From positions 1-10,879 of the forward strand of contig DATKXG010000391.1 in assembly GCA_035529175.1 (NCBI GenBank): a DNA stretch of 10,879 nt, in the 5' to 3' direction. The translations under genes and the position numbers were made by a program. The number at the start of each line of letters is the position of its first letter. Position 1 is the stretch's first letter. The DNA comes from Sva-07 sp035529175. GTDB taxonomy: Bacteria; Actinomycetota; Acidimicrobiia; Acidimicrobiales; Ilumatobacteraceae. Shown here piece by piece: positions 1 to 6,036 of the stretch. The notes below the pieces were generated by a model that searched no databases, was not told where the DNA came from, and saw nothing but the letters and a program-made list of their open reading frames with translations.

Positions 1-257
1 GTCTCAACAGCGCGCTGGCGGTTGACCAACTCGACGACGTCGCCCGGCTCGACGCGGGCTCGACTGCGCTGTTGCGCCACGAACTCGAACACGATCGCCT
101 CAGCGGCCGCGGCTACCACCGCATCCGCCGTGTAGCGCGAACGATCGCCGACCTGCGTGGTCATGTCGAACACGGCGTCGACGAAGGCGACGTCGCGATG
201 GCCCTGCGATTCCGGGCAACGTTCGCCCGATCGGTTTCGGACGGACGGGCCGCATGA
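1..257 (+). CDS. comM: ComM/YifB-family Mg-chelatase-like AAA+ ATPase, C-terminal end (partial)
   Basis: The reading frame enters the window at base 3 and ends at a TGA at 255-257, giving the last 84 residues. The sequence LSGRGYHRIRRVARTIADL is the hallmark of the C-terminal Mg_chelatase_C domain of ComM/YifB proteins, followed by a typical DVAMALRFR ending. In studied bacteria ComM is a hexameric helicase that promotes branch migration during integration of transformed DNA. The AAA+ core (Walker A and B) lies upstream of the window and cannot be checked. The stop overlaps the dprA start by ATGA, so the two genes are probably translationally coupled. A comM-dprA pair is common and fits a shared role in handling incoming single-stranded DNA. 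Confidence 0.88.
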   Translation, partial: LNSALAVDQLDDVARLDAGSTALLRHELEHDRLSGRGYHRIRRVARTIADLRGHVEHGVDEGDVAMALRFRATFARSVSDGRAA

Positions 258-1399
258 CCGCGATGGATGGCGGATCGACGCCGCCGGAGGCGTTCGTGGC
301 GGCACTGGCCGGCTTCGAGCGGATGACCACCAGCCGTCTGTCGGGGCTGCTCGCCCGCGGGTCCGCCGAACACGCTCACGCGATCGCCATCGGCACGTGC
401 GCGGCACCCGAGCCGTTTGCCACGCTGTTCGCCCGCGAGCCGGACCTGGCTGCTGCCTGGCGCCGATCCGGCGAGCGCCGTGCGCCGACGGAGGTGTGGC
501 GACAGTGCCTCGACGCCGGGATCAGCGTCATCGTCGCGGGTGACGAGGACTATCCGATGGCGCTGCTCGACGATCCACGCCGGCCCGCCGCGCTCTTCGT
601 CCGTGGCGACCTCGATGTGCTCGACGGTCGACGAGTGGGCATCGTGGGCACGCGCAACGCCACCCAACGCGGACGCGAGACCGCGGCGCAGTTCGGCTAC
701 GAACTGGCAGCGGAGGGGGTGGTGGTCGTCTCTGGACTGGCCAAGGGCATCGATGGCGCCGCGCACCGTGGCGCGCTCGCCGTCGACGGGGCTCGGCCGG
801 TGGCGGTGGTCGGCACGGGTCCCGACCGGCCCTACCCGGCGCAACACGCCCGGCTGTGGGATGACGTCGCCGCTCGCGGCGTGTTGATCTCCGAGTGGCC
901 GCCCGGCACCGGCCCGGATGCGTTCCGCTTCCCGTTGCGCAATCGGATTCTCGCTGCGCTCGTCGAGGTGTTGGTGGTGGTCGAGAGTCGGGAGCGCGGG
1001 GGAAGCCTGATCACCGCACGCGAGGCCGCGGAGCGAGGCGTCGAGGTGTTCGCTGTGCCGGGAGCGCTGCAGAGCCGCGCGGCGCTCGGCACCAACAAGC
1101 TGCTCTGCGACGGAGCGTCACCTGCGACAGAAACCGCCGACGTGTTGATGGCGCTCGGGCTCGATCGCCGTCGCGCCGGTCGGGTGCGCCATGACCCACG
1201 CTCGCTGCCGAGCCGCGACGACCGCCGGCTGATCGACTCGTGCCGGTCGGAGCCCCAGACGCTGGAGGCCATCTCCCAGCTGTGCGGTCGATCGCTGGTC
1301 GACACGGCGCTCGCCCTCGCCAGGCTCGAGCACGCAGGTTGGTTGCGCGAAACGTCAGGGTGGTTCGAGGCGATCGACGACTGGGCCGATCTCGCATGA
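254..1399 (+). CDS. dprA: DNA-processing protein DprA
   Basis: The product is 381 aa, a normal length for the family. DprA/Smf binds single-stranded DNA and loads RecA onto it during natural transformation. Visible motifs of the Rossmann-like DprA fold are VGIVGTRNATQRG (128-140), SGLAKGIDGAAHRGAL (160-174), PLRNRIL (227-233), GGSLITA (249-255) and GTNKLLCDGA (279-288). Residues 325-375 look like the C-terminal winged-helix (DprA_WH) domain: DRRLIDSC, then ISQLCGRSL and LARLEHAGWL. The ATG at 254 overlaps the upstream comM stop (ATGA). A second ATG at 263 would remove only three residues, and I prefer 254 because of the overlap. The gene ends 48 bp before xerC. No frameshift or missing motif was seen. 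Competence genes proper (comEA, comEC) are not in the window, so natural transformation is not shown. Confidence 0.96.
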   Translation: MTAMDGGSTPPEAFVAALAGFERMTTSRLSGLLARGSAEHAHAIAIGTCAAPEPFATLFAREPDLAAAWRRSGERRAPTEVWRQCLDAGISVIVAGDEDYPMALLDDPRRPAALFVRGDLDVLDGRRVGIVGTRNATQRGRETAAQFGYELAAEGVVVVSGLAKGIDGAAHRGALAVDGARPVAVVGTGPDRPYPAQHARLWDDVAARGVLISEWPPGTGPDAFRFPLRNRILAALVEVLVVVESRERGGSLITAREAAERGVEVFAVPGALQSRAALGTNKLLCDGASPATETADVLMALGLDRRRAGRVRHDPRSLPSRDDRRLIDSCRSEPQTLEAISQLCGRSLVDTALALARLEHAGWLRETSGWFEAIDDWADLA

Positions 1400-1434
1400 A
1401 CGGGCCATCCACGATGCGACTCCCTCCCGGGCAA

Positions 1435-1440
1435 TACCAT
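1435..1440 (+). promoter_or_regulatory. Candidate -10 element for a leaderless xerC transcript
   Basis: TACCAT matches the actinobacterial -10 consensus TANNNT. Exactly seven bases separate it from the GTG start of xerC at 1448, which would place the transcription start at or next to the start codon. No Shine-Dalgarno sequence precedes the GTG, which fits a leaderless mRNA. I see no convincing -35 hexamer around 1410-1418. The same TANNNT-N7-GTG arrangement occurs before frr. Confidence 0.45.
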
Positions 1441-1447
1441 CGGCGCC

Positions 1448-2320
1448 GTGGACTCCTGGCGCATCGACGACTTCGCGCACGCGTTGACGTCGTTGTCGGC
1501 CAACACCGTGGCCGCCTACACCTCCGACGTCCGCTCGTTCGCGTCGTGGTGCACTCGCAGCGACGTGCTCGAGCCGGGTTCGGTCAAGCGGGCCACGATC
1601 CGTCGCTACCTGGCCCACCTCACCACGCGGCAGTTCGCTCGGCGATCGATCGCCCGCAAGACCGCCGCGATACGCCGCTACTACAAGTGGCTCGTCGCCA
1701 ACGGCGTGGTGGACGTCGACCCGACCAGCGGCGTCTCGGTGCCAGCCGGTGGTGGTCGTCTGCCGCGGGTGCTCGATCAGCGCGAACTCAGCGGGCTCCT
1801 CGACGCGCCCGTCGCCGAGGACGAACCCGACTGGCGGCGACGGCGCGACGACGCGGTGCTCGAATTGCTCTACGGCTCGGGGCTGCGTGTCGGCGAGCTG
1901 TGCGGACTGCAGGTCTCCTCGGTGTCATTGCCCAACGGCGCCGCGAACGTCTGGGGCAAAGGAGCCAAGGAGCGTCGCGTGCCGATCAGCGAACCGGCCG
2001 TCGCCGCGTTGCGCCGATGGCTTGCGATTCGCCACGACGTGCTGCCACCGGAGGCTGGCGACGTCCTGTTCGGCAACGAACGGGGCCACCCGCTGACGCC
2101 ACGCGACGTGCGCCGTATCGTCGATCGTCGCTCGCCGAGCCCCACACACCCACACGCACTCCGCCACACCTTCGCCACCCATCTTCTCGACGGTGGCGCC
2201 GACCTTCGAGCGGTCCAGGAGCTGCTCGGCCACACCGACGTCGCCACCACCCAGCGCTACACCCACGTCAGCCGCGAACGCTTGTCGGCTGCCTACCGCG
2301 AGGCCCACCCCAGAGCATGA
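1448..2320 (+). CDS. xerC: Tyrosine site-specific recombinase XerC
   Basis: The product is 290 aa, close to the ~298 aa of XerC/XerD. It would act with a partner Xer recombinase at dif to resolve chromosome dimers. The N-terminal SAM-like DNA-binding domain spans about 5-100 (TVAAYTSDVRSF; KTAAIRRYYKWL). The catalytic domain follows, with the full set of residues: R147 in GSGLRVGEL, K171 in GKGAKERRVP, H236 and R239 in HALRHTFATHLL, H262 in LLGHTDVATT and the nucleophile Y271 in QRYTHV. The GTG start is chosen because the N-terminus is the right length and a TANNNT box sits seven bases upstream. The final TGA overlaps the ATG of the sigma-factor gene. Position after dprA matches the chromosomal xerC of actinobacteria, so a phage or integron integrase is unlikely. 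Confidence 0.95.
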   Translation: MDSWRIDDFAHALTSLSANTVAAYTSDVRSFASWCTRSDVLEPGSVKRATIRRYLAHLTTRQFARRSIARKTAAIRRYYKWLVANGVVDVDPTSGVSVPAGGGRLPRVLDQRELSGLLDAPVAEDEPDWRRRRDDAVLELLYGSGLRVGELCGLQVSSVSLPNGAANVWGKGAKERRVPISEPAVAALRRWLAIRHDVLPPEAGDVLFGNERGHPLTPRDVRRIVDRRSPSPTHPHALRHTFATHLLDGGADLRAVQELLGHTDVATTQRYTHVSRERLSAAYREAHPRA

Positions 2321-3078
2321 GCATCGTTCCCGAAGACGCCGACCTCCAGATGCAGTGGACCCGGTGGTTGAACCGCCGGAACTCGGCTGCCCGAGACCAC
2401 CTGATCGTGCACTACTCGCCGTTGGTGAAGTTCGTCGCCGGCCGTGTCGGCGCGGGCCTCCCGTCGAGCGTCGACCCGGGCGACCTGGTCAGCTCGGGCG
2501 TGTTCGGCCTGATCGATGCGATCGAACGCTTCGATCCCGAGCGTGGCGTCAAGTTCGAGACGTTCGCCGTGCCCCGCATCCGCGGTGCGGTGTACGACGG
2601 CCTTCGCAAACTCGACTGGGTGCCGCGTTCGATCCGCAGCCGAGCCCGCAGCGTCGAGAAGGCGATCTCCGAGCTCGAACACAAGGAGGGTCGGGCGCCG
2701 ACCGACGAGGAGCTGGCGGCGCACCTCCACATCTCGACCGACGAGCTGACCCGCTGGCTCGCAGCGATCGCGAGCACCACGGTCGGTCCGCTCGATCGGG
2801 CCATCGCGGCCGGTGCCGAGCCGGCAGCGCTCGACGGGCCCGGTTCCGGCTCGCCGGCCGCCGTGGTCGAGGACCACGAGCTCGGACAGATCATGCGAGC
2901 CGAGATCAAGAAACTCCCCGACCGCGAGAAGCTTGTGCTCTCGCTCTACTACGACGAGGGCCTGACCCTCGCCGAGATCGGCCAGGTCCTCGGCGTCACC
3001 GAGAGCCGCGTGTCCCAGATCCACACCAAGTCCGTACTGCACCTTCGTTCCCGGCTGTCTGCCGCCGGCGTCGGCTGA
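2317..3078 (+). CDS. whiG: WhiG/FliA-type RNA polymerase sigma factor (sigma-28 group)
   Basis: The product is 253 aa and belongs to the sigma-28 branch of the sigma-70 family, which directs RNA polymerase to alternative promoters. Region 2 is clear (DLVSSGVFGLIDAIERFD at 56-73, then KFETFAVPRIRGAVYDGLR at 79-97). Region 3 covers roughly 100-150 (DWVPRSIRSRARSVEKAI; RAPTDEELAAHL). Region 4 covers roughly 195-245 (LPDREKLVLSLYY; LTLAEIGQVLGVTESRVSQIH, helix-turn-helix). The wording DWVPRSIR is closest to WhiG, and the position between dprA/xerC and rpsB equals whiG in Streptomyces. In sporulating streptomycetes WhiG controls aerial-hypha development under an anti-sigma factor; here no sporulation, flagellar or anti-sigma gene is in view, so the regulon is unknown. 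The ATG at 2317 overlaps the xerC stop (ATGA), so xerC and the sigma gene are probably cotranscribed and coupled. Open reading frame upstream of 2317 is only the xerC shadow. Confidence 0.88.
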   Translation: MSIVPEDADLQMQWTRWLNRRNSAARDHLIVHYSPLVKFVAGRVGAGLPSSVDPGDLVSSGVFGLIDAIERFDPERGVKFETFAVPRIRGAVYDGLRKLDWVPRSIRSRARSVEKAISELEHKEGRAPTDEELAAHLHISTDELTRWLAAIASTTVGPLDRAIAAGAEPAALDGPGSGSPAAVVEDHELGQIMRAEIKKLPDREKLVLSLYYDEGLTLAEIGQVLGVTESRVSQIHTKSVLHLRSRLSAAGVG

Positions 3079-3141
3079 CCGCTCGTCGGCCGCGTCCTCG
3101 GGCGCGATCGCGAACGAGGTACCGGGCCTGATGTAACACTC

Positions 3142-3179
3142 GGCGCCTCGCGCCCGTCGCCAACCTCGGCCCTGCCGAG
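3142..3179 (+). promoter_or_regulatory. Two adjacent perfect GC hairpins between the sigma gene and the LytM-like gene
   Basis: Two inverted repeats with three-base loops lie close together: GGCGC-CTC-GCGCC at 3142-3154 and CTCGGC-CCT-GCCGAG at 3165-3179. The second ends ten bases before the GGAGG ribosome binding site at 3189-3193. Neither is followed by a T-run. They could form a U-less terminator for the xerC-sigma transcript, or a structured 5' leader for the next gene. A weak -10-like TAACACT lies just upstream at 3134-3140. Confidence 0.35.
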
Positions 3180-3200
3180 TCGTCGTTCGGAGGTCGCATC

Positions 3201-3758
3201 ATGCCTGCACATTCCGGCCGCGCCCGATGGCGCCGAGTCCTCGCGGGCGCATCGCTGAGCCTGCTCGCGGCTGCCCTTACCTCAGGCACCGTCGGCGCGG
3301 CGCCCTGCTGGTTTCCGCCCGTGGTCGGCACCGTGACCGATCCGTTCCGGGCGCCGCCCTGCACCTGGTGCGCCGGCAACCGGGGGCTCGAGTACCGGGT
3401 CGCCGACCACACGATCGTGCGCGCTGCCGCCAGCGGGCGTGTGGTGTTCGCCGGCAGCGTCGTCGGCATCCGGTACGTGGTGATCCAGCTCCCGAACGGG
3501 TGGCGTCACACCTACGGCCGGCTCGCTTCGACCCGGCTCGAACTCGGTGACACGGTGTTGGCCAACTCGGCGGTCGGGCCCGTCGCGGGCACCTTCTTCT
3601 TCGGCCTGAGAATCGGCGACGACTACGCCGACCCAGCGCCCTACATCGGCGCGATGCGTACACGACCGCGCCTCGTTCCCATCGATGCAACGCCGCCGAG
3701 ACCGGCACCTCCTGCGAGACCGAGATGCCAGCGGCCCGCCAACTCACCCGAACGATGA
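3201..3758 (+). CDS. Secreted LytM/M23-domain protein, probably catalytically inactive
   Basis: The product is 185 aa. Residues 8-34 look like a Sec signal peptide (RARWRR, a hydrophobic stretch, then VGAA before PCW), so the mature protein is exported. Residues about 40-150 follow the LytM/M23 pattern: GNRGLEY, VRAAASGRVVFAG, YVVIQLPNGWRHTYGRL, LELGDTVL, FFFGLRIGDDYADPAPYIG. Active M23 endopeptidases bind zinc through HxGxD and HxH. Here the first motif reads N60-R-G-L-E64, the LHF/LHW segment reads FFFG (132-135), and the TYxHL histidine is R107, so no canonical ligand remains. It is more likely a peptidoglycan-binding or amidase-activating protein (EnvC/NlpD-like) than a hydrolase; this is inference. 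Cysteines C54 and C57 flank the motif, and the tail after 160 is Pro/Arg-rich. GGAGG sits 7 bases before the ATG. Position between whiG and rpsB is conserved in actinobacteria. The TGA stop lies inside the first 61-bp repeat. Confidence 0.8.
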   Translation: MPAHSGRARWRRVLAGASLSLLAAALTSGTVGAAPCWFPPVVGTVTDPFRAPPCTWCAGNRGLEYRVADHTIVRAAASGRVVFAGSVVGIRYVVIQLPNGWRHTYGRLASTRLELGDTVLANSAVGPVAGTFFFGLRIGDDYADPAPYIGAMRTRPRLVPIDATPPRPAPPARPRCQRPANSPER

Positions 3759-3936
3759 GCGAAGTGTCGCTATGTGGGCGGTTGGCTCATCGCTGGCGTG
3801 GGTGGGCGGGGTGTGATGAGCGAAGTGTCGCTATGTGGGCGGTTGGCTCATCGCTGGCGTGGGTTGGCGGGGTGTGATGAGCGAAGTGGCGGTATTGGGG
3901 CGGTTGGCTCATCGCTGGGGGAGGGATGGTCGGTGG
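3754..3936. repeat. 61-bp tandem repeat, three copies, each carrying an inverted repeat
   Basis: Copies start at 3754, 3815 and 3876, a fixed 61-bp period. Copies 1 and 2 differ at one position by my count. Copy 3 matches over its first ~43 bases (39 of 43) and then decays. Every copy has the perfect inverted repeat GATGAGC ... GCTCATC with a 24-base loop (3754-3760/3785-3791, 3815-3821/3846-3852, 3876-3882/3907-3913); in copy 1 the arms are 8 bp. Copies 1 and 2 also contain a smaller hairpin, AGCGA-AGTG-TCGCT. As 61 is not a multiple of three and ORFs across it change frame, the array is non-coding. The first copy supplies the stop codon of the LytM-like gene. It occupies over half of the 336-base gap before rpsB and may be a dispersed REP/BOX-like element or a terminator block. 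Confidence 0.93.
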
Positions 3937-3962
3937 GATGTCGGGAGCCGGAAACGCCCCGA

Positions 3963-3968
3963 TAGCAT
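3963..3968 (+). promoter_or_regulatory. Candidate -10 box of the rpsB-tsf promoter
   Basis: TAGCAT fits TANNNT and would start a transcript near 3975, leaving a leader of about 120 nt before rpsB. The -35 position (about 3940-3945, TCGGGA after GGGATG) is not canonical. It is the best -10 candidate between the repeat array and rpsB, where a strong promoter is expected. Confidence 0.35.
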
Positions 3969-3974
3969 CGCTTG

Positions 3975-4094
3975 GGTCGATTCACCTGGATCGGCCGCTG
4001 TTCGCAGCGACGTCTCACTGTCCCATCGGCCCAATGCGGTCGCTCTCGACGAGGGCGCCGGCCGGCGGGATCAACCGCAACAAGGAGAACCATC
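3975..4094 (+). promoter_or_regulatory. rpsB 5' leader with UUCG hairpin, palindrome and Shine-Dalgarno
   Basis: The leader contains a perfect hairpin CGCTG-TTCG-CAGCG at 3996-4009 with a UUCG tetraloop, and a 12-bp perfect palindrome CGCCGGCCGGCG at 4056-4067 close to the ribosome binding site. AAGGAG at 4082-4087 sits seven bases before the ATG at 4095 and fixes the start. S2 represses its own mRNA through leader structure in some bacteria; whether this leader does so is inference. Confidence 0.4.
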
Positions 4095-5090
4095 ATGGCC
4101 GTCATCACGATGCGTCAAATGCTCGAAGCCGGAGCCCACTTCGGTCACCAGACCCGTCGGTGGAACCCGAAGATGAAGCGATTCATCTTCGGTGAGCGCA
4201 ACGGCATCTACATCATCGACCTCGAGCAGACGCTCGGTCGGGTGGAAACCGCCTACGGCTTCGTCCGTGACCTCGTCGCCGGTGGAGGCACGATCCTGTT
4301 CGTCGGCACCAAGAAGCAGGCCCAGGATCCCGTCAAGAGCTACGCCGACAAGTGCGGCATGCCGTACGTGAACGAGCGTTGGCTCGGCGGCATGCTGACC
4401 AACTTCGAGACGATCGGCAAGCGCGTCAACAAGATGCTCGAGTACGAGCGCATGCAGGCCTCCGGCGAGTTCGACGCCATGATCAAGAAAGAAGCCCTCC
4501 TCCTCGACCGCGAGCTCACCAAGCTGCAGCGCAACCTCGGTGGTCTCCGCGGCATGAAGAAGGCGCCCGACGCGATCTTCGTGCTCGACACCAAGAAGGA
4601 GCACATCGCGGTCACCGAGGCCAACAAGCTCGGCATCCCCGTGGTCGCCGTCGTCGACACCAACGTCGACCCCGAAGTCGTCCAGTACCCGATCCCCGGC
4701 AACGACGACGCCATCCGCTCGAACAGCCTGTTCGCCCGCGTGATCGCCGACGCCGTCGAAGAGGGTCGCTTCATCGCCAACAAGCGCAACCCGGCACCGG
4801 CACCCGTCGCCGAGCGCACCCCCGAGGAAGAGGCCGAGTTCGCGGCCGCTCAGGCTGCCGCTCGTGACGCCGCCGCCCAGGCCCAGGCCGACCGCGACGC
4901 CCGTCTGGCCGCCGCCAAGTCAGCACCGGTCGTCGAGGAAGCAGCCGCCGACGCTGCTGCGGTCGCCGCCGACGAAGGCGCCCCCGCCGAGGTCGTCGCC
5001 GAGGTCGCCGAGGAGACCGCCGCCGAAGTGGCCGAGCAGGTCGCCGACGCCACGACCGACGACACCATCCAACAGAGCACGGAGAGCTGA
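4095..5090 (+). CDS. rpsB: 30S ribosomal protein S2
   Basis: The product is 331 aa against ~241 aa in E. coli. Residues 1-231 are a standard S2: MRQMLEAGAHFGHQTRRWNPKM at the start, FVGTKKQAQ (69-77), ERWLGGMLTNF (94-104), LGGLRGMKKAPDAIFV (148-163) and IPGNDDAIRSN (200-210). S2 binds the head/body hinge of the 30S subunit and is needed for S1 recruitment in bacteria that have it. Residues about 232-331 form an Ala/Glu/Asp-rich tail of low complexity, predicted disordered or helical. Acidic S2 tails occur in actinobacteria, although this one is long. The ATG at 4095 is chosen because AAGGAG lies seven bases upstream and the protein begins exactly as S2 does; the frame is open further upstream without family resemblance. 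tsf starts four bases after the stop, the classic rpsB-tsf operon. Confidence 0.98.
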   Translation: MAVITMRQMLEAGAHFGHQTRRWNPKMKRFIFGERNGIYIIDLEQTLGRVETAYGFVRDLVAGGGTILFVGTKKQAQDPVKSYADKCGMPYVNERWLGGMLTNFETIGKRVNKMLEYERMQASGEFDAMIKKEALLLDRELTKLQRNLGGLRGMKKAPDAIFVLDTKKEHIAVTEANKLGIPVVAVVDTNVDPEVVQYPIPGNDDAIRSNSLFARVIADAVEEGRFIANKRNPAPAPVAERTPEEEAEFAAAQAAARDAAAQAQADRDARLAAAKSAPVVEEAAADAAAVAADEGAPAEVVAEVAEETAAEVAEQVADATTDDTIQQSTES

Positions 5091-5094
5091 AGTC

Positions 5095-5883
5095 ATGTCA
5101 TTCACCGCACAAGACGTCAAGGCCCTGCGCGACTCGTCCGGCGCCGGGATGATGGACTGCAAGAAGGCGTTGCAGGAGAACGACGGCGACATGGAGGCCG
5201 CGAAGCAGTGGCTGCGCGAGAAGGGTCTCGCCGCCAGCGCCAAGCGTGAGGACCGCGAGGCCTCGCAGGGCGTCGTCAGCCTCGTGATCGACGGCAACGT
5301 CGGCGCGATCGTCGAGCTCAAGAGCGAGACCGACTTCGTCGCCGGCTCCGATCAGTTCAAGGAGGAGGCCGACGCCCTCGCAGCCCTCGTGGCCGCCAAG
5401 GGTGTCGACGCGGTCAGCGAGCGCGCCACCGAGCTCGAGGAGCTCAAGGTCACACTCAAGGAGAACATCGGCCTGGGTGACGTGAAGCGCATCGAAGCCG
5501 CCGAGGGCAACGTCATCGGCAGCTACCAGCACATCCAGGGTGGACGCGGCGTCAACGGCGTGCTCGTCGAGATCGCCAACGGCACCCCCGAGCTGGCCCA
5601 CGACGTCGCGGTGCACATCGCCTTCGCCCGCCCGAAGTACCTGAGTCGGGACGACATCCCGGAAGACGTCGTTGCCGCAGAGCGCGCCACGCTCGAGACG
5701 ATCAGCCGCAACGAGGGCAAGCCCGAAGCGGCGCTCCCGAAGATCGTCGAAGGCCGCATCAACGGCTTCTTCAAGGACGTCGCGCTGCTCGACCAGCCGT
5801 ACGCCAAGGACGACAAGCAGTCGGTGAGCCAGTTCATCGGCGGCGCCACCATCGTCAGCTTCGCCCAGGTCGAAATCGGCTGA
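5095..5883 (+). CDS. tsf: Translation elongation factor Ts
   Basis: The product is 262 aa. EF-Ts is the nucleotide exchange factor that releases GDP from EF-Tu. The N-terminal UBA-like domain is plain (ALRDSSGAGMMDCKKAL at 10-26, AKQWLREKG at 36-44). The EF-Tu-contacting TDFVA motif is at 79-83. The core repeats follow, with VAVHIAFARPKYLSRDDIP (171-189) and the ending LLDQPYAKDDKQSVSQFI (231-248). The length suits the shorter actinobacterial type, with E. coli at 283 aa. The ATG at 5095 is preceded by GGAG at 5081-5084 inside the end of rpsB. The gene lies four bases after rpsB and is followed by a hairpin and a 153-bp gap, so rpsB-tsf is likely a two-gene transcription unit. Confidence 0.98.
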   Translation: MSFTAQDVKALRDSSGAGMMDCKKALQENDGDMEAAKQWLREKGLAASAKREDREASQGVVSLVIDGNVGAIVELKSETDFVAGSDQFKEEADALAALVAAKGVDAVSERATELEELKVTLKENIGLGDVKRIEAAEGNVIGSYQHIQGGRGVNGVLVEIANGTPELAHDVAVHIAFARPKYLSRDDIPEDVVAAERATLETISRNEGKPEAALPKIVEGRINGFFKDVALLDQPYAKDDKQSVSQFIGGATIVSFAQVEIG

Positions 5884-5908
5884 CATTCCGCTGGGGCTCG
5901 GACGCCCT

Positions 5909-5930
5909 GGCGGGCTTTCCCTCGCCTGCC
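5909..5930 (+). terminator. Candidate U-less terminator hairpin after tsf
   Basis: GGCGGGC at 5909-5915 pairs with GCCTGCC at 5924-5930 (seven pairs, one G-U) around an eight-base loop, 25 bases after the tsf stop. No T-run follows, which is common for GC-rich actinobacteria but lowers certainty. The pyrH gene has its own candidate promoter further down, which agrees with termination here. Confidence 0.35.
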
Positions 5931-6021
5931 GTGTTCGCGCCCATGGCGCTCACCCCGGCTGGCCCGCCTGCTCGGGCTCGACCCCTGACCAGCGCTTTCG
6001 ACCGGTGCGAACGCGCTCTAG

Positions 6022-6027
6022 TACGGT
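6022..6027 (+). promoter_or_regulatory. Candidate -10 element for pyrH
   Basis: TACGGT fits TANNNT and ends nine bases before the pyrH ATG at 6037, so the mRNA would have almost no leader. An overlapping TAGTAC at 6019-6024 is an alternative register, with TTCGAC at 5997-6002 as a weak -35 (16-base spacer). CGGGAG at 6028-6033 looks like a ribosome binding site but is only three bases from the ATG, too close to be typical. Confidence 0.35.
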
Positions 6028-6036
6028 CGGGAGTCG

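Noticed and set aside
1240..2316. Upstream extension of the sigma-factor reading frame
   Set aside because: The translation is Arg/Pro-rich out-of-frame reading of dprA and xerC; sigma homology begins just after the ATG at 2317.
1448..2320. Phage or integron integrase instead of a housekeeping recombinase
   Set aside because: Length, N-terminal domain and the dprA-xerC-whiG context match chromosomal XerC; no attachment sites, integrase-associated cargo or tRNA target is visible.
3754..3936. CRISPR array
   Set aside because: The copies are directly abutting 61-bp units without unique spacers, only three are present, and no cas gene is nearby.
3958..3965. WhiG/FliA-type promoter before rpsB (CCCGATAG resembling GCCGATAA)
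   Set aside because: No TAAA lies at the required distance upstream, and the -10 match is only six of eight; the overlapping TAGCAT is better read as an ordinary -10.
3972..4094. Longer rpsB start at 3972
   Set aside because: The added 41 residues have no S2 resemblance, and a good AAGGAG stands seven bases before the ATG at 4095.
3774..4176. Small open frames running through the 61-bp repeats
   Set aside because: The period is not a multiple of three, so the frame changes at each copy; codon use is atypical and there is no ribosome binding site. The region is better explained as non-coding repeat.
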